Positions 32,764-41,600 are shown, numbered from the stretch's first letter. The stretch: DNA of 64,000 nucleotides from Lutimaribacter_A marinistellae (GCF_042648365.1 NZ_JBHRXI010000004.1:310001-374000), one strand, 5' to 3'. A program made the numbers and translations. The notes: a model not told the origin generated them from the letters alone.

Positions 32764-33931
32764 CTTCCTTTGCACCGCCCAAGCGTGGCACGTTTTTGAT
32801 GGTTTGGAATGCGAGGCCGAGAGGGACCACGGCGGCAAAGAGGATGATCGCGAGCCACAAGGGCCCTTTTGCCGCGCCTGTTGCATCGAGAATGGCGCCT
32901 GCCGCGGGAGGTGTGACCAACATGATCGCATAATAAACGGTGAAGAAAATACCCATTCCGAAGGCCCGGACCTGGGGCCGCATCGCCTGGCCCGCCATGG
33001 CCATGATGACCCCGGCCGGGGCCATGCCGATCAAGCCAAAGAGCACGCTTGCCCCAAGGCCGGCGCCGGGCACGCCAAGCATCAAGAGCGCGGTCATGGC
33101 GCCTCCCATGCAGACCGTCAAAACAACATTCCGCCCATCAAACCGGTCCACGATCTGCCCGCAAATAGTGCCGGATACGATCATAATCCAACTGCCGATG
33201 CTGATGATTCCAGCGGCCGCGATGGCGGACTGGCCCAAACCTTCTAGGACTTTTGGCCCGAAGGACAGATAGGTGACGTAGGCCGCGTTGAAGACGCCCC
33301 AAGCGGTGGCGGCACAGAGCGTCAGACGCCATTCCTGCCCTGTCATCGTCGCCCGCGGCCCGCCTTTCGCATGCGGGAGATCATGCGGCGCCCGGTAGAA
33401 GACAAACACTCCAAGGGCTGCAATCAGGCAATAGACCGAGGCCACCTGAAACGGCACTTGCCAACCAAAACCTTGGGCAAGCCATGCATGGCCAATCTGA
33501 CCCATCGCGATCCCGAAGGGCCAACTCATGACCAGGATGCTCATGGCTGTCGCTATTTCCCGGCCCTCAAACCAGTCGGCCACCATCTTCGTCAGATAGA
33601 GCGTGGTGAACAGAAACCCGGCCCCAGCAAGGATACGACCTATGCCGAGGCCCCAACTTTCGCTCGCCAGGGACGACACGGCGCCACCCAAAGCCAAGGC
33701 GCCCAATCCAAAGACCACCATGATGCGGTCAGACACGTAGCGCCCCCAGTAACCGGCGGGCATGGCAAGAACCAAACCGGGGGCCATGAATAGCCCAATC
33801 AAGAGACCGATACCCACATAGTCGAGCCCGAAGGCGACGATGAGGTCTTCGCCAACGGAGGCCACTGTCTGAAACTGAAATCCAAGCCCGATGCGGGCCA
33901 GAAACAGCAGGCCTAGGATGCGCCAGCGCAT
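32759..33931 (-). CDS. major facilitator superfamily transporter
   Basis: A 390-residue protein with about 12 hydrophobic helices, including LIGLFMAPGLVLAMPAGYWG and a central loop of about 20 polar residues at HDLPHAKGGPRAT. The MFS loop motif between helices 2 and 3 appears as GRYVSDR. It fits the CynX/NimT-like branch of small-molecule exporters or importers. Its ATG overlaps the SnoaL-like gene stop (TAATG), so the two are coupled. Substrate unknown; a C-terminal DUF1185 neighbour, now broken, would be consistent with transport of a small organic acid or amide. Confidence 0.8.
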   Translation of the reverse strand: MRWRILGLLFLARIGLGFQFQTVASVGEDLIVAFGLDYVGIGLLIGLFMAPGLVLAMPAGYWGRYVSDRIMVVFGLGALALGGAVSSLASESWGLGIGRILAGAGFLFTTLYLTKMVADWFEGREIATAMSILVMSWPFGIAMGQIGHAWLAQGFGWQVPFQVASVYCLIAALGVFVFYRAPHDLPHAKGGPRATMTGQEWRLTLCAATAWGVFNAAYVTYLSFGPKVLEGLGQSAIAAAGIISIGSWIMIVSGTICGQIVDRFDGRNVVLTVCMGGAMTALLMLGVPGAGLGASVLFGLIGMAPAGVIMAMAGQAMRPQVRAFGMGIFFTVYYAIMLVTPPAAGAILDATGAAKGPLWLAIILFAAVVPLGLAFQTIKNVPRLGGAKEA

Positions 33932-34344
33932 TATGCCCAGCCGAGCCCGCGCAGGGCGTGCACGTCATTCCAGATTTTGGTCATATGGCTGATCTTGTCG
34001 CCATCGAACTGCATGACATAGGCGTAGTCCGAGACCACGGATTTCCCTGTCGGAGGCACGGGTCCGCCTTCGCCCGTCTGCGTTCCTTGAAATTCGGCAG
34101 TCGCGACAACGGTACCGCGCGCCTCGTCTGCCGCAAAGGCGGTCAAATTGTAACGGCCATCAGGCACAGGCGTCAAAAGACCCTTCATCCAGTCGGCATA
34201 GTCAGCAAGGGTTGTCGTCTCCGCCAGCGCATCCGCCTGACAGGAAAAGCTCGCCCCTTCGTGGCAAAAGACCTTGCAACTGTCCCAACCTTGACCCGTT
34301 TCGCAGGCTTCAAAAAATGCGGTCGCCGTTTCGTAATGGGTCAT
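33931..34344 (-). CDS. SnoaL/NTF2-like protein
   Basis: A 137-residue soluble protein with the cone-shaped SnoaL/NTF2 pattern: an N-terminal helix (YETATAFFEACE), a DYADWMKGLL segment, and alternating beta strands ending YAYVMQFDGDKISHMTKIW. The family includes small isomerases, hydrolases and ligand-binding proteins, so function is open. It is the first gene of a short operon with the MFS transporter, divergent from the LuxR-type regulators at 34517. Confidence 0.75.
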   Translation of the reverse strand: MTHYETATAFFEACETGQGWDSCKVFCHEGASFSCQADALAETTTLADYADWMKGLLTPVPDGRYNLTAFAADEARGTVVATAEFQGTQTGEGGPVPPTGKSVVSDYAYVMQFDGDKISHMTKIWNDVHALRGLGWA

Positions 34345-34516
34345 CGTGCCATACTCCGTGTTGATTTTATGGAATCATCCTAGGTCCATTTCAGGGACAC
34401 CGGGTATCGTGCAGATGCGGTAAAATTGGGCGTCCGCCTGCAGTATTCAAACTACTGCATTTGCAGGATTGCTTATTGAAAGCGTTCTCCTCACACTTCA
34501 TCCAAGCCTTCATTTT

Positions 34517-35338
34517 ATGGAGAGTTCACAGGTGTCAGAGCGGACCGATCTTAGCCAAAGGGAAGTGCAGATCGCCCAGGCGTATGCCAGTGGACAGACC
34601 TATCAGTCGATCGCCCACACCTTGTGCATCGCCCCCAGCACCGTCCGCACCCATCTGGCAACGATCTATCGCAAACTGGAAGTGTCATCCAAACTGGAGT
34701 TGGCGACCCGGCTGAAAGGCGAAGCGCCAGAGCCCCGCAGCCCATCGGAACTGGCAATGGTTGTGTCAGAATTGGCGCTGAGCCTGGAAGAAGCCATCAG
34801 CCGTGAAAAAGCACTGAGCGAGGTCTTGCGGATCATCAGCGCCGCGCAGGGCGACCTGGATGCTGTGATGCAGGAGATTTTGGCCTACGCGTTGGATCTT
34901 TGCGACGCGGAGTTTGGGGTCATGTTCGAATACGGGCAAAACCGCAGATTTCACGCGACCTTTGCCCTTGGGATCCCGCCAGTCTTCAAAACCTGGTTTG
35001 ACGAGCAGGGCTGGTTCACCGTCAGCCCTCAAACAGGCCTTGGTCGGATGGATGCGCAGCATGACACGATAAACATTTTCGATGTCAGGTCCGAAGACAT
35101 CTACAAGAGCGACGACCCATTGCGCATCGCGACAGTCGATCTTGGCGGCGCACGTTCCTTTGTCGCCATCCCGATGCTGGCGGCGGACAAACTCGTCGGT
35201 GCCTTCGTGCTTTACAGACAAACCGTGCGCCCGTTTTCCGATGACACCACACGGCTTGCTCAGATGTTCGCCGCTCAAAGCGTGATCGCGTTGGAAAATG
35301 CGCGCATGATCAGAGCCATACAACAGGTTGCTCCATGA
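34517..35338 (+). CDS. regulator with N-terminal LuxR HTH and GAF domain
   Basis: About 273 residues. Residues about 10-60 are a LuxR-type HTH (LSQREVQIAQAYASGQTYQS, then STVRTHLATIYRKL). A linker helix follows, and residues about 100-265 form a GAF sensor domain (AQGDLDAVMQEILAYALDLC, GGARSFVAIPMLAADKLVGA). The HTH is at the N-terminus, opposite to most LuxR regulators. ATG 34517 has no good ribosome site, while GTG 34532 has GGAGAG at suitable distance, so the start is uncertain. It overlaps the next gene by four bases and shares a paralogous HTH with it. Confidence 0.75.
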   Translation: MESSQVSERTDLSQREVQIAQAYASGQTYQSIAHTLCIAPSTVRTHLATIYRKLEVSSKLELATRLKGEAPEPRSPSELAMVVSELALSLEEAISREKALSEVLRIISAAQGDLDAVMQEILAYALDLCDAEFGVMFEYGQNRRFHATFALGIPPVFKTWFDEQGWFTVSPQTGLGRMDAQHDTINIFDVRSEDIYKSDDPLRIATVDLGGARSFVAIPMLAADKLVGAFVLYRQTVRPFSDDTTRLAQMFAAQSVIALENARMIRAIQQVAP

Positions 35339-36774
35339 CCGAAGAGTCTCCGGAGGTGACCCGGCTCAGTCATCGCGAAAGCCAAATCGCGCAAAACTAT
35401 GCCGGTGGCGAAAGCAATCAGCAGATCGCGGACCGTCTGTGTCTTGCGCCGTCCACGGTGCGGACGCATCTGGCGACTATCTATCGGAAACTGGGCGTGT
35501 CATCGAAACTGGACCTGCGCGACAGGCTTGGCGCAGCAGACAGCACCATGGGCGATCCGGACGGTGCGTTTCCGACACATCCAGAGAAACCTTCCATTGC
35601 TGTTCTGGCCTTTGAGAACATGTCAGGCGATCCGGAACAGGAATACTTCTCAGATGGGATAAGCGACGACATCATCACTGCCCTGTCGCGATCTCTCTGG
35701 CTGTTCATTATCGCGCGGAACACGACCTTTACCTACAAAGGGTCGAGCGTTGATGTCCGGCGCGTGGCAAAAGACCTCGGCGTCCGGTTTGTGCTGGAGG
35801 GTAGCGTCAGGCGTTCCGGCGACCGGGTGCGGGTCACGGCGCAGTTGATCGATGGCGCGACAGGCGGGCATCTGTGGTCCGAGCGCTATGACGGGCAGCT
35901 TGAGGATGTATTCGACTTGCAAGATGAGATCACCAGCAATGTGGTGGCCTCGATTCAGACCACCGTTCATCTAAGCACCATCCCCGAGCCGGTTGAACGT
36001 ACGTCCCGCCCCGACCTGACGGTCTGGGAGCTGACAATGCGGTCTTGGCATTTGCTTTATGACTTTACGCCGGAAAGCTATGCGCACGCCAAGACCCTTC
36101 TGGAACGCGCATTGGCGCTTGATCCGGAGAGTGCAGAGGCGAACATGGTGCTCTCGCTGATCAATCACCACATCGCGATCATGGGCTTTGTGCCCGACGT
36201 CAAACCGACCATGGAAACTGCTTATGCGCTGGCACGGCGCGCCACCCAGTTGGACGACCGCAATGAATACGCGCACTGGGCATTGGGGATTAGTTGTTGG
36301 GGTCTGTTGAAATACGAGGAGTCGCTGGCGGCCCTCGAACGCGCCGTCGCCCTGAACCCGAATTGTTCATTGGCCTATGGCAGCCTTGGCACTTTGCTCG
36401 GTATCTTGGGGCGGTCAGATGAGGCTATTGCCAATCAGGACGTCGCAATCCGCTCCAACCCCCTGGACCCGAGCATTTTCTTCCGCTTCTCTGGACTTGC
36501 GCTAGCGCATTACATGGCGGGTCGCTTCGAGAACGCAATCGAATGGGCCGAGCGCGCAATACACCGCAGGCCGAGTTGGTTCTTCGCACATTTTCTTCTA
36601 GTGGCCAGTCACATCGCGCTAGGCCACGACGAAGATGCGACTTCTGCTGTCAACGCCGCTCTGTTTGCTTCACCGGAGATCCGTGTCGAAGACCTAAATC
36701 GTGTTCCCCTGAAGGACTCGGAGAATATGGCAACTCTGCGCGACCGTTTACTCAAGGCGGGTTTTCCCATGTGA
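35335..36774 (+). CDS. regulator with LuxR HTH, TolB-like domain and TPRs
   Basis: A 479-residue protein. Residues about 12-65 are a LuxR HTH (LSHRESQIAQNYAGGESNQQ, STVRTHLATIYRKLGVSS). Residues about 85-200 are the TolB-like domain common in adenylate/guanylate cyclase proteins: PSIAVLAFENMSGDPEQEYF, SDGISDDIITALSR, LWSERYDGQLEDVFDLQDE. Residues about 230-470 are tetratricopeptide repeats. No cyclase catalytic domain is present. Translational overlap (ATGA) with the GAF regulator suggests the two act together; a DNA-binding complex with sensing through GAF and protein contacts through TPR is inferred. Confidence 0.8.
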   Translation: MTEESPEVTRLSHRESQIAQNYAGGESNQQIADRLCLAPSTVRTHLATIYRKLGVSSKLDLRDRLGAADSTMGDPDGAFPTHPEKPSIAVLAFENMSGDPEQEYFSDGISDDIITALSRSLWLFIIARNTTFTYKGSSVDVRRVAKDLGVRFVLEGSVRRSGDRVRVTAQLIDGATGGHLWSERYDGQLEDVFDLQDEITSNVVASIQTTVHLSTIPEPVERTSRPDLTVWELTMRSWHLLYDFTPESYAHAKTLLERALALDPESAEANMVLSLINHHIAIMGFVPDVKPTMETAYALARRATQLDDRNEYAHWALGISCWGLLKYEESLAALERAVALNPNCSLAYGSLGTLLGILGRSDEAIANQDVAIRSNPLDPSIFFRFSGLALAHYMAGRFENAIEWAERAIHRRPSWFFAHFLLVASHIALGHDEDATSAVNAALFASPEIRVEDLNRVPLKDSENMATLRDRLLKAGFPM

Positions 36775-36952
36775 CTTGAGGTTTGCGGTGGCTGCCATTG
36801 GGGTTGCTGCTGCGTAAGCGGCTTCGTTCCGCGTAGCCCTCTCTACTTTCTGTGGTCTGAGCTTCTCGGAGACGTCCCGAGAAGCGACCTCGCCGCAGCG
36901 AAAAAGACAAGGTGGCACATGACATTCGCAGGGGGTCGCCTCGCTGCGAGCT

Positions 36953-37162
36953 TCATCGACGAGCTTTTGCATCAGCGATTACGGCCAAAATTTCCGAACG
37001 CGGCCAGCGAGAGGAGCCCCCGAGCTTGATCGGCTTGGGAACTGATCCGTCTGCCACGCGACGCCAAAAGCTCGGCACGCTGATCGACAGGATAACTGCT
37101 GCTTCTTTGACTGTGAGTAAGGGATCCACATCGAAACGGGGCGAAATCGGTTCAGTTGTCAT
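36953..37162 (-). CDS. AlpA-family DNA-binding protein
   Basis: A 69-residue winged helix-turn-helix protein: LLTVKEAAVILSISVPSFWR followed by RVADGSVPKPIKLGGSSRWP and RSEILAVI, the full AlpA/excisionase-like pattern. ATG 37162 is preceded by GGAGGC. Such proteins act as excisionases or activators in prophages and integrative elements, so it marks the island. A 74-codon frame overlapping its 3' end (36748-36972) has no recognisable product. A symmetric GGAGAAAA-T-TTTTCTCC sequence at 37230-37246 lies upstream and could be a binding site. Confidence 0.8.
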   Translation of the reverse strand: MTTEPISPRFDVDPLLTVKEAAVILSISVPSFWRRVADGSVPKPIKLGGSSRWPRSEILAVIADAKARR

Positions 37163-37263
37163 GTGGCTCGGTGCCTCCTTCTGGTGATGTCCGATGCATC
37201 AAGAAGTGATTTCTGCGCCGTTGCAAACCGGAGAAAATTTTTCTCCTCCCCAGCTTTTCTTGG

Positions 37264-37491
37264 TCAGCGGAGCAAGGCCGACCGGTCCCAAAGGCCTATC
37301 CAATTTTGGTTGCGCGCATGACATGTCCATCCGCGTTCAATGATGACGGCTTCGCAAATAGCCCGGGCAGGCTCGTCTTCGGCGGTACCCATACCACCGC
37401 CAATCGACTCCGGGTCAACTTCGCTTAGATCGACTGCGCCAACGATGACCTCTTGATGAAGGTCTTCGGCATCTATCTCCAGACCGGACAT
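37264..37491 (-). CDS. hypothetical small acidic protein
   Basis: A 75-residue protein starting at ATG 37491 with GGAGGTCCAGAGGA immediately upstream, a convincing ribosome binding site. Acidic N-terminus (GLEIDAEDLHQEVIVG), C-terminal part with tryptophans and one conserved-looking cysteine (RGWTCHARNQNWIG). No family recognised. It lies between the AlpA-like gene and the IS3 remnant in the island. Confidence 0.5.
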   Translation of the reverse strand: MSGLEIDAEDLHQEVIVGAVDLSEVDPESIGGGMGTAEDEPARAICEAVIIERGWTCHARNQNWIGLWDRSALLR

Positions 37492-37597
37492 ATCCTCTGG
37501 ACCTCCGTAGATGGCGACGGACAGAGAGCGGTTGGCCTACCCCCTGAAAAGGGTTCTTCCCTTAACTAGGCTTTCGAGCCAGATCGCGGATCAAGGA

Positions 37598-37990
37598 ATG
37601 CCCGAGAAGAAGCACAAGCCCGAGGAGATCGTCGCGAACCTGCTTCAGGGCAATGAATTGGTATTGCAAGGCCAATCGGTTGTAGAAGCGGTGTGCGCGA
37701 TCGTTGTGATACGGTTCACCTGCTATCGGAGGCCCAAGGAGAGTAGTGGCCTGGAGACCAACCGTGTGAGGCCGCTGAGCTGCTCAACGATGAGAACTTT
37801 TACAGCCTTGCCGAGGCGAACATTGTGATCGAGAGCTGGCGTCAGCATTACAACACCGAGCACCCGCACTCATCTCCGGGTCATAGGGCCGCCAGCGCCG
37901 GAGCGGTCTCGTGGACATCTCCGCCATCCAGAGCCGCTTCGCCTGCCACGCCAGCCGCGGCGCAAGAACCCGTTATGCACAAATCCTGAA
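37598..37990 (+). mobile_element. internally deleted IS3-family element
   Basis: From ATG 37598 the frame encodes the start of an IS3-family OrfA (KKHKPEEIVANLLQ, then a degenerate HTH up to about 37760). It then jumps directly to the end of OrfB: ELLNDENFYSLAEANIVIES, WRQHYNTEHPHSS, with the RPPAPE-like tail only in another frame. The catalytic core is missing, so it is a dead remnant with a large internal deletion and at least one frameshift. Confidence 0.75.
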
Positions 37991-38130
37991 ATCGGACCAC
38001 TCGATTGGGCTAGGTCAGCTTCGCGTGTAAGGTGCGGTCAACAAGATCGGTTAAATCAACTAGCACCAATGCATCCGAAGCGATGGATTTTTTTGCCGGT
38101 AATAGTGGCGAGCTTTTTACTTAGTTTCGT
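37991..38130. other. region after the IS3 remnant
   Basis: No gene was seen. The beginning probably includes the end of the IS element, but its terminal repeat was not found. The stretch is somewhat A+T-richer than its surroundings near 38080-38130. Confidence 0.3.
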
Positions 38131-38191
38131 GAAACAGGGGGCGGGAGACGTTTCGATATTTGATGTCTACACGTCTCCCGCCCCCTGTTTC
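38131..38191. repeat. 21-bp perfect inverted repeat with 19-bp spacer
   Basis: Left arm 38131-38151 begins GAAACAGGGGGCGGGAGACG; right arm 38171-38191 is its exact reverse complement and ends CCGCCCCCTGTTTC. It lies 13 bp beyond the stop of the minus-strand gene at 38204. It has no T run on the minus strand, so it is not a typical intrinsic terminator. A protein-binding or recombination site of the island is possible. Confidence 0.75.
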
Positions 38192-38203
38192 CGTCGAGAA
38201 AGG

Positions 38204-38623
38204 TTAGTTCAGTTTCGACTTGTCGTCGAACAGGTCCGCCTTTGCAGCAGCCTCGGCGCTCTCCTCCGGCGGGGGGCGCCGTGTGGCGACGATGTCCGGC
38301 GACGCCTTCTGGCGGGTCACGTCCTTGAAAAATTCGTCGAAGGCGTTGCGAACTTCGCGCTCCCCGTCTTCGTCGACGCGCATGTCCGGGATCGCGCCGG
38401 GGCGGCCATAGGCCCGGTCCAGTATCTGCGTACTGGCCGAGATCCGGGCGCTTTCGGATTCGCCATGCTGGGCGATTTCGACGAGCACGTCCAAAGCGAG
38501 CTCGCCATGTTCTCGGAGCTTCAGGATCATGTTCTGCCGATCCAGGCGACTGGCCTTGGCGCCCGACCCCTTCGGGCGACCGGCACCGGGACGCTTTCCA
38601 CCCCTTCCTTTGGTAGTCTTCAT
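38204..38623 (-). CDS. hypothetical protein, terminase-small-subunit-like N-terminus
   Basis: A 139-residue soluble, charged protein. It begins MKTTKGRGGKRPGAGRPKGS, a basic DNA-contact-like motif common in phage small terminase subunits and in uncharacterised island proteins. It has a helical middle (LREHGELALDVLVEIAQHG, ASTQILDRAYGRP), and an acidic C-terminus. The pattern ILDRAYGRP is also seen in phage/plasmid packaging-like proteins. No portal or capsid genes are nearby, so a packaging role is doubtful. Confidence 0.55.
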   Translation of the reverse strand: MKTTKGRGGKRPGAGRPKGSGAKASRLDRQNMILKLREHGELALDVLVEIAQHGESESARISASTQILDRAYGRPGAIPDMRVDEDGEREVRNAFDEFFKDVTRQKASPDIVATRRPPPEESAEAAAKADLFDDKSKLN

Positions 38624-38802
38624 GGTTTGATTTTCCTTTGATTCTTTTTCAATCGAGTGCTTCCTTTAGGGGCTTCCGATCTTCTGTTCCCTGAGAGTTT
38701 TCGACCCCGGTGGTGGTAGGTTAAGGTTGTCTCATCCGTGGGACGTTAAAGGCGCGGAAACGGCCTGATCCGTGTCACTTCCGATGTCGCCTGTGCCGGA
38801 TT

Positions 38803-39318
38803 TCAGGACATCTCGGGTTTTTTCGTCATGCTCAGCGTGACATCCGAAGACGAATTATCACTACGGCTTCTGGTTTGCCCGTTCCGCCCCGAAGGATTGT
38901 GCGCCTTGGCCTTGAGCACCTCAAAATCCTCGCCCTTGCGCCAGGCGCGATACAAGTGGCGACCGTCGCGAGCCTGAGGGAGCGGCAGTTCGGTGATCTC
39001 GTAGCGGTGGCCACTGGCGCAACCATGGACGCCCGGGTGCCCGATCTCGGTCACCACGATGAAGCCCTTTTCCTGCAGGTGCTGGAAGGCACGGGCGGCG
39101 GTTTGCGGAGAGACGCCCAGCCTGTCCGCAGCCTGCCTGACGCTGAGCGACAAATGCCCGTTGTTGTTGGCCTTGGGGCCCTTCCACTCGAATTTCAGTT
39201 CTTGGTAGAGGCATCGCGCGGTGGGCGTCAGAGCGCGCCAGGCGGGACTTTCAGTGAATTTGCGCACGAGCTTGGTGAATTGTTCGCCAGACGCTTTCGA
39301 TGTGTTCTTTCTGCCCAT
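38803..39318 (-). CDS. helix-turn-helix protein of the island
   Basis: A 171-residue protein with an internal winged helix: SVRQAADRLGVSPQTAARAF, then HLQEKGFIVVTE. The N-terminal part contains SPAWRALTPTARCLYQELK, a pattern seen in replication or regulatory proteins of mobile elements. It may regulate or initiate element functions. It is read toward the 38204 gene with about 180 bp between them. Confidence 0.65.
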   Translation of the reverse strand: MGRKNTSKASGEQFTKLVRKFTESPAWRALTPTARCLYQELKFEWKGPKANNNGHLSLSVRQAADRLGVSPQTAARAFQHLQEKGFIVVTEIGHPGVHGCASGHRYEITELPLPQARDGRHLYRAWRKGEDFEVLKAKAHNPSGRNGQTRSRSDNSSSDVTLSMTKKPEMS

Positions 39319-39730
39319 AGTAGGCTCCTTTCAAGGCGGGACGCATCCCGACAGTTCCGGGGCCTGACGATGTGGAGAGGGAGCTTCCAACACAGACATG
39401 TTTCGGTCGTTCCGCTGCTCCGGCCAAAGCCAGACACAATTTTGCCAGCTCAAAGAGCCGACATCGAAACGTCCCGACACATCTTGCATCCTGGACGCTC
39501 GAACCGTGCCGTGGCTCGGAAGCGATGTCAATTGCTTAGAAACCGTTGGAGGCGGCCACTAAACTCTGCCAGGCAAGTGCTGACGTCTGACAGCGTCATC
39601 TTGGTCGTGGCTCGCCATGCAGAGAACCAAGAGAACGCTCCCAACTTGGAGAACGTTGAAGCAACACACCTTAGGTCGTCCGCACTAGAAAAGCGGATAC
39701 GAACATGCCGGTCACCACTATACTGCTCCA
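39319..39730. other. divergent intergenic region in the island
   Basis: This 412-bp gap separates the minus-strand HTH gene from the plus-strand nuclease-like gene and should hold both promoters. Several overlapping frames of 60-98 codons on the minus strand show no domain. No clear operator was identified. Confidence 0.4.
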
Positions 39731-40582
39731 ATGAACCAGAAACCCCTATCAAAACGACCACTGAAGATCCGGGCCGTTGAAGCACTGTTACACGCGTTCT
39801 CTCGTCAGCACCCTGACACCGCAATCGACGCGAAAGGATATGTTACGGATTTTCGTGACACTCTTCTGCCAGGGGTGTTTCCGGAGGATTTCGAGGCAGA
39901 CCTGTCGGCCGGAGACGGTAACGAACTGAACACAAAATTCGGCGCAGCACACTCATCATCGGGACTGGCTGTGAACTGTTTCGCACCGTTCAGACGACAG
40001 ATGACCGATCTGAAGATCCAGGAGCACGGCACGTTCGATGAGCTCCAGTTCGAACAAAAATGTTCAACCGGACTGAGGGGAGGGCGAGCTCCCAACTTAG
40101 ACATCCTTCTGTCGGGTCCGAACGGAATTGTCGCGATCGAATCCAAGTTGACTGAATACCTCTCGGCGCACAGGGCCAAGTTCTCACCGGCCTATGGCAA
40201 GCAGATCCAAGATACGCGACGCGAGCAAGGCTACTTCCATGAGATGCAACGCCTTCAGGAGTGCCCGGGCCATTATACCAGGCTCGACGCTGCGCAGCTC
40301 ATAAAGCACGCTTTCGGCCTGGCTCACAACTTTTCCAACAACCGCCCTGTGACGTTACTCTACCTGTTCTGGGAACCAGCGAACCCGGACGTCAGCCCGG
40401 AGTTCGCTACCCATCGTGATGAGATCCAGGAGTTCAAGACACGCGTTTCAGGATCATCACCGGCGTTCGAGGCAATGAGCTATCCGGAACTGTGGCGGTT
40501 CTGGCGCGAGAACGGATCGACTCCAGCATGGTTGAGGCAGCATCTCGATAACCTGCAGAGGCGTTACCTACCCCACATTTGA
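39731..40582 (+). CDS. PD-(D/E)XK nuclease-like protein, PGN_0703-type
   Basis: A 283-residue protein. The segment RAPNLDILLSGPNGIVAIES followed by KLTEYL fits the PD-(D/E)XK core: an Asp, a spacer, then Glu-x-Lys after a hydrophobic strand (near residues 131-145). It resembles proteins annotated as PGN_0703-family putative restriction endonucleases. The C-terminus is helical and aromatic (YPELWRFWREN). No methyltransferase is adjacent. In this island it could be a solitary defence nuclease, a homing-type enzyme, or a repair function. Confidence 0.65.
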   Translation: MNQKPLSKRPLKIRAVEALLHAFSRQHPDTAIDAKGYVTDFRDTLLPGVFPEDFEADLSAGDGNELNTKFGAAHSSSGLAVNCFAPFRRQMTDLKIQEHGTFDELQFEQKCSTGLRGGRAPNLDILLSGPNGIVAIESKLTEYLSAHRAKFSPAYGKQIQDTRREQGYFHEMQRLQECPGHYTRLDAAQLIKHAFGLAHNFSNNRPVTLLYLFWEPANPDVSPEFATHRDEIQEFKTRVSGSSPAFEAMSYPELWRFWRENGSTPAWLRQHLDNLQRRYLPHI

Positions 40583-40949
40583 GCGCTTCAGTATGTGCCA
40601 GAAGAAGTCGCCCCTATCCGATGGTGTCGTATCGCCTCTCACTCAGGAGGGGCGAATAGTTGAAACGAGTGTAGTCTCTTGCGTATGCACTCCTTGCCTG
40701 CCAATCGGCGGCAAATAGATCCGTCAAAGCGCGCTGCAATGCTGTTTCAGGCTCACGTCAAGAATCACAAGAACTCTTTCCCTTGTGCGCCTAGTGATAC
40801 AGGCGCCGTATGCCGCACTTCGAAATCATCTCCCGACCGCAAACAAGTCAGAGCCCGGACGAGCTTGGTTCCGACTCGCGGCGTTTATCCTCGATCAACG
40901 CGAACTTCATTTTACCACAACTAACCAAGAAGATACGAAGGAGCAGCCT
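40583..40949. other. intergenic region, no gene seen
   Basis: This 367-bp stretch lies between convergent genes. It contains TCGCCCCT near 40607 and its reverse complement AGGGGCGA near 40646, a loose hairpin without a T run. Short frames show no domain. Confidence 0.4.
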
Positions 40950-41600
40950 TCAGGCTGAGGCCACCAACGCTCGCTCTTCAATTGTCAATCGAGTCATAGT
41001 TCCTGACAGCTTAGGCTGCACATACTCCGGCACACGCCACGGTGACCAAGTCATCGGACGTTTTGCAAAAACTTTGTCCAGGAAAAGCTCGATGGCTCTA
41101 GCAGCGGCGAGAAACTGATGAAACGCTTCGGGATCGTTCTCAAACGTTTTGGATGCCCCGTGGATGCGAAGAGCAGCCTCAAGATGGCAAGTGCTTCGGT
41201 ACCTTGCAAAGCTCTTCCGTGATTGGTCAACCAGCGAACTCACTTCAGTGGTCTTGCGCTCATGAAGATGAACATGGCGCGCCACTAGCTGAACCGCTCT
41301 CCCTAAAATGGGAGGCATGTCGCTTAGGTGAAGTCTCAACAATTCAACAACGACCATTGCACTGTAACGACGTTCGGTCATGTTCGCCCGAACATATTTC
41401 CGTTCCAGTAAGGCCTCCAACTCGTTCAATTCGGTTGAATTATTGTCGCAGAGTTCAGTCATATGCCGATAAGCCTGCCAGACCAGCTGGTTGTCGTCAT
41501 CCCCCTGTACTGCCATTCTAACCAGCACAAAAAGGTCAGGTCGGGCAATCCAAGCGCCGTCGGCGTCGCGCAATGGAAGATAGCGTTTAATCGGCTTCAT
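40950..41600 (-). CDS. hypothetical protein coupled to the integrase gene
   Basis: A 216-residue, mostly helical protein (AVQGDDDNQLVWQAYRHM, NELEALLERKY, EAFHQFLAAARAIELFLDKV). Its ATG overlaps the integrase stop by four bases, so it is translated with the integrase. No known domain was recognised; the lack of a signal peptide suggests a cytoplasmic protein. It might control integration, though co-inheritance with this integrase type is the only support. Confidence 0.6.
   Translation of the reverse strand: MKPIKRYLPLRDADGAWIARPDLFVLVRMAVQGDDDNQLVWQAYRHMTELCDNNSTELNELEALLERKYVRANMTERRYSAMVVVELLRLHLSDMPPILGRAVQLVARHVHLHERKTTEVSSLVDQSRKSFARYRSTCHLEAALRIHGASKTFENDPEAFHQFLAAARAIELFLDKVFAKRPMTWSPWRVPEYVQPKLSGTMTRLTIEERALVASA

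Noticed and set aside
36748..36972. 74-codon minus-strand frame overlapping the AlpA-like gene
   Set aside because: Overlaps the AlpA stop with no ribosome site visible; no motif. Could be real but evidence is too thin.
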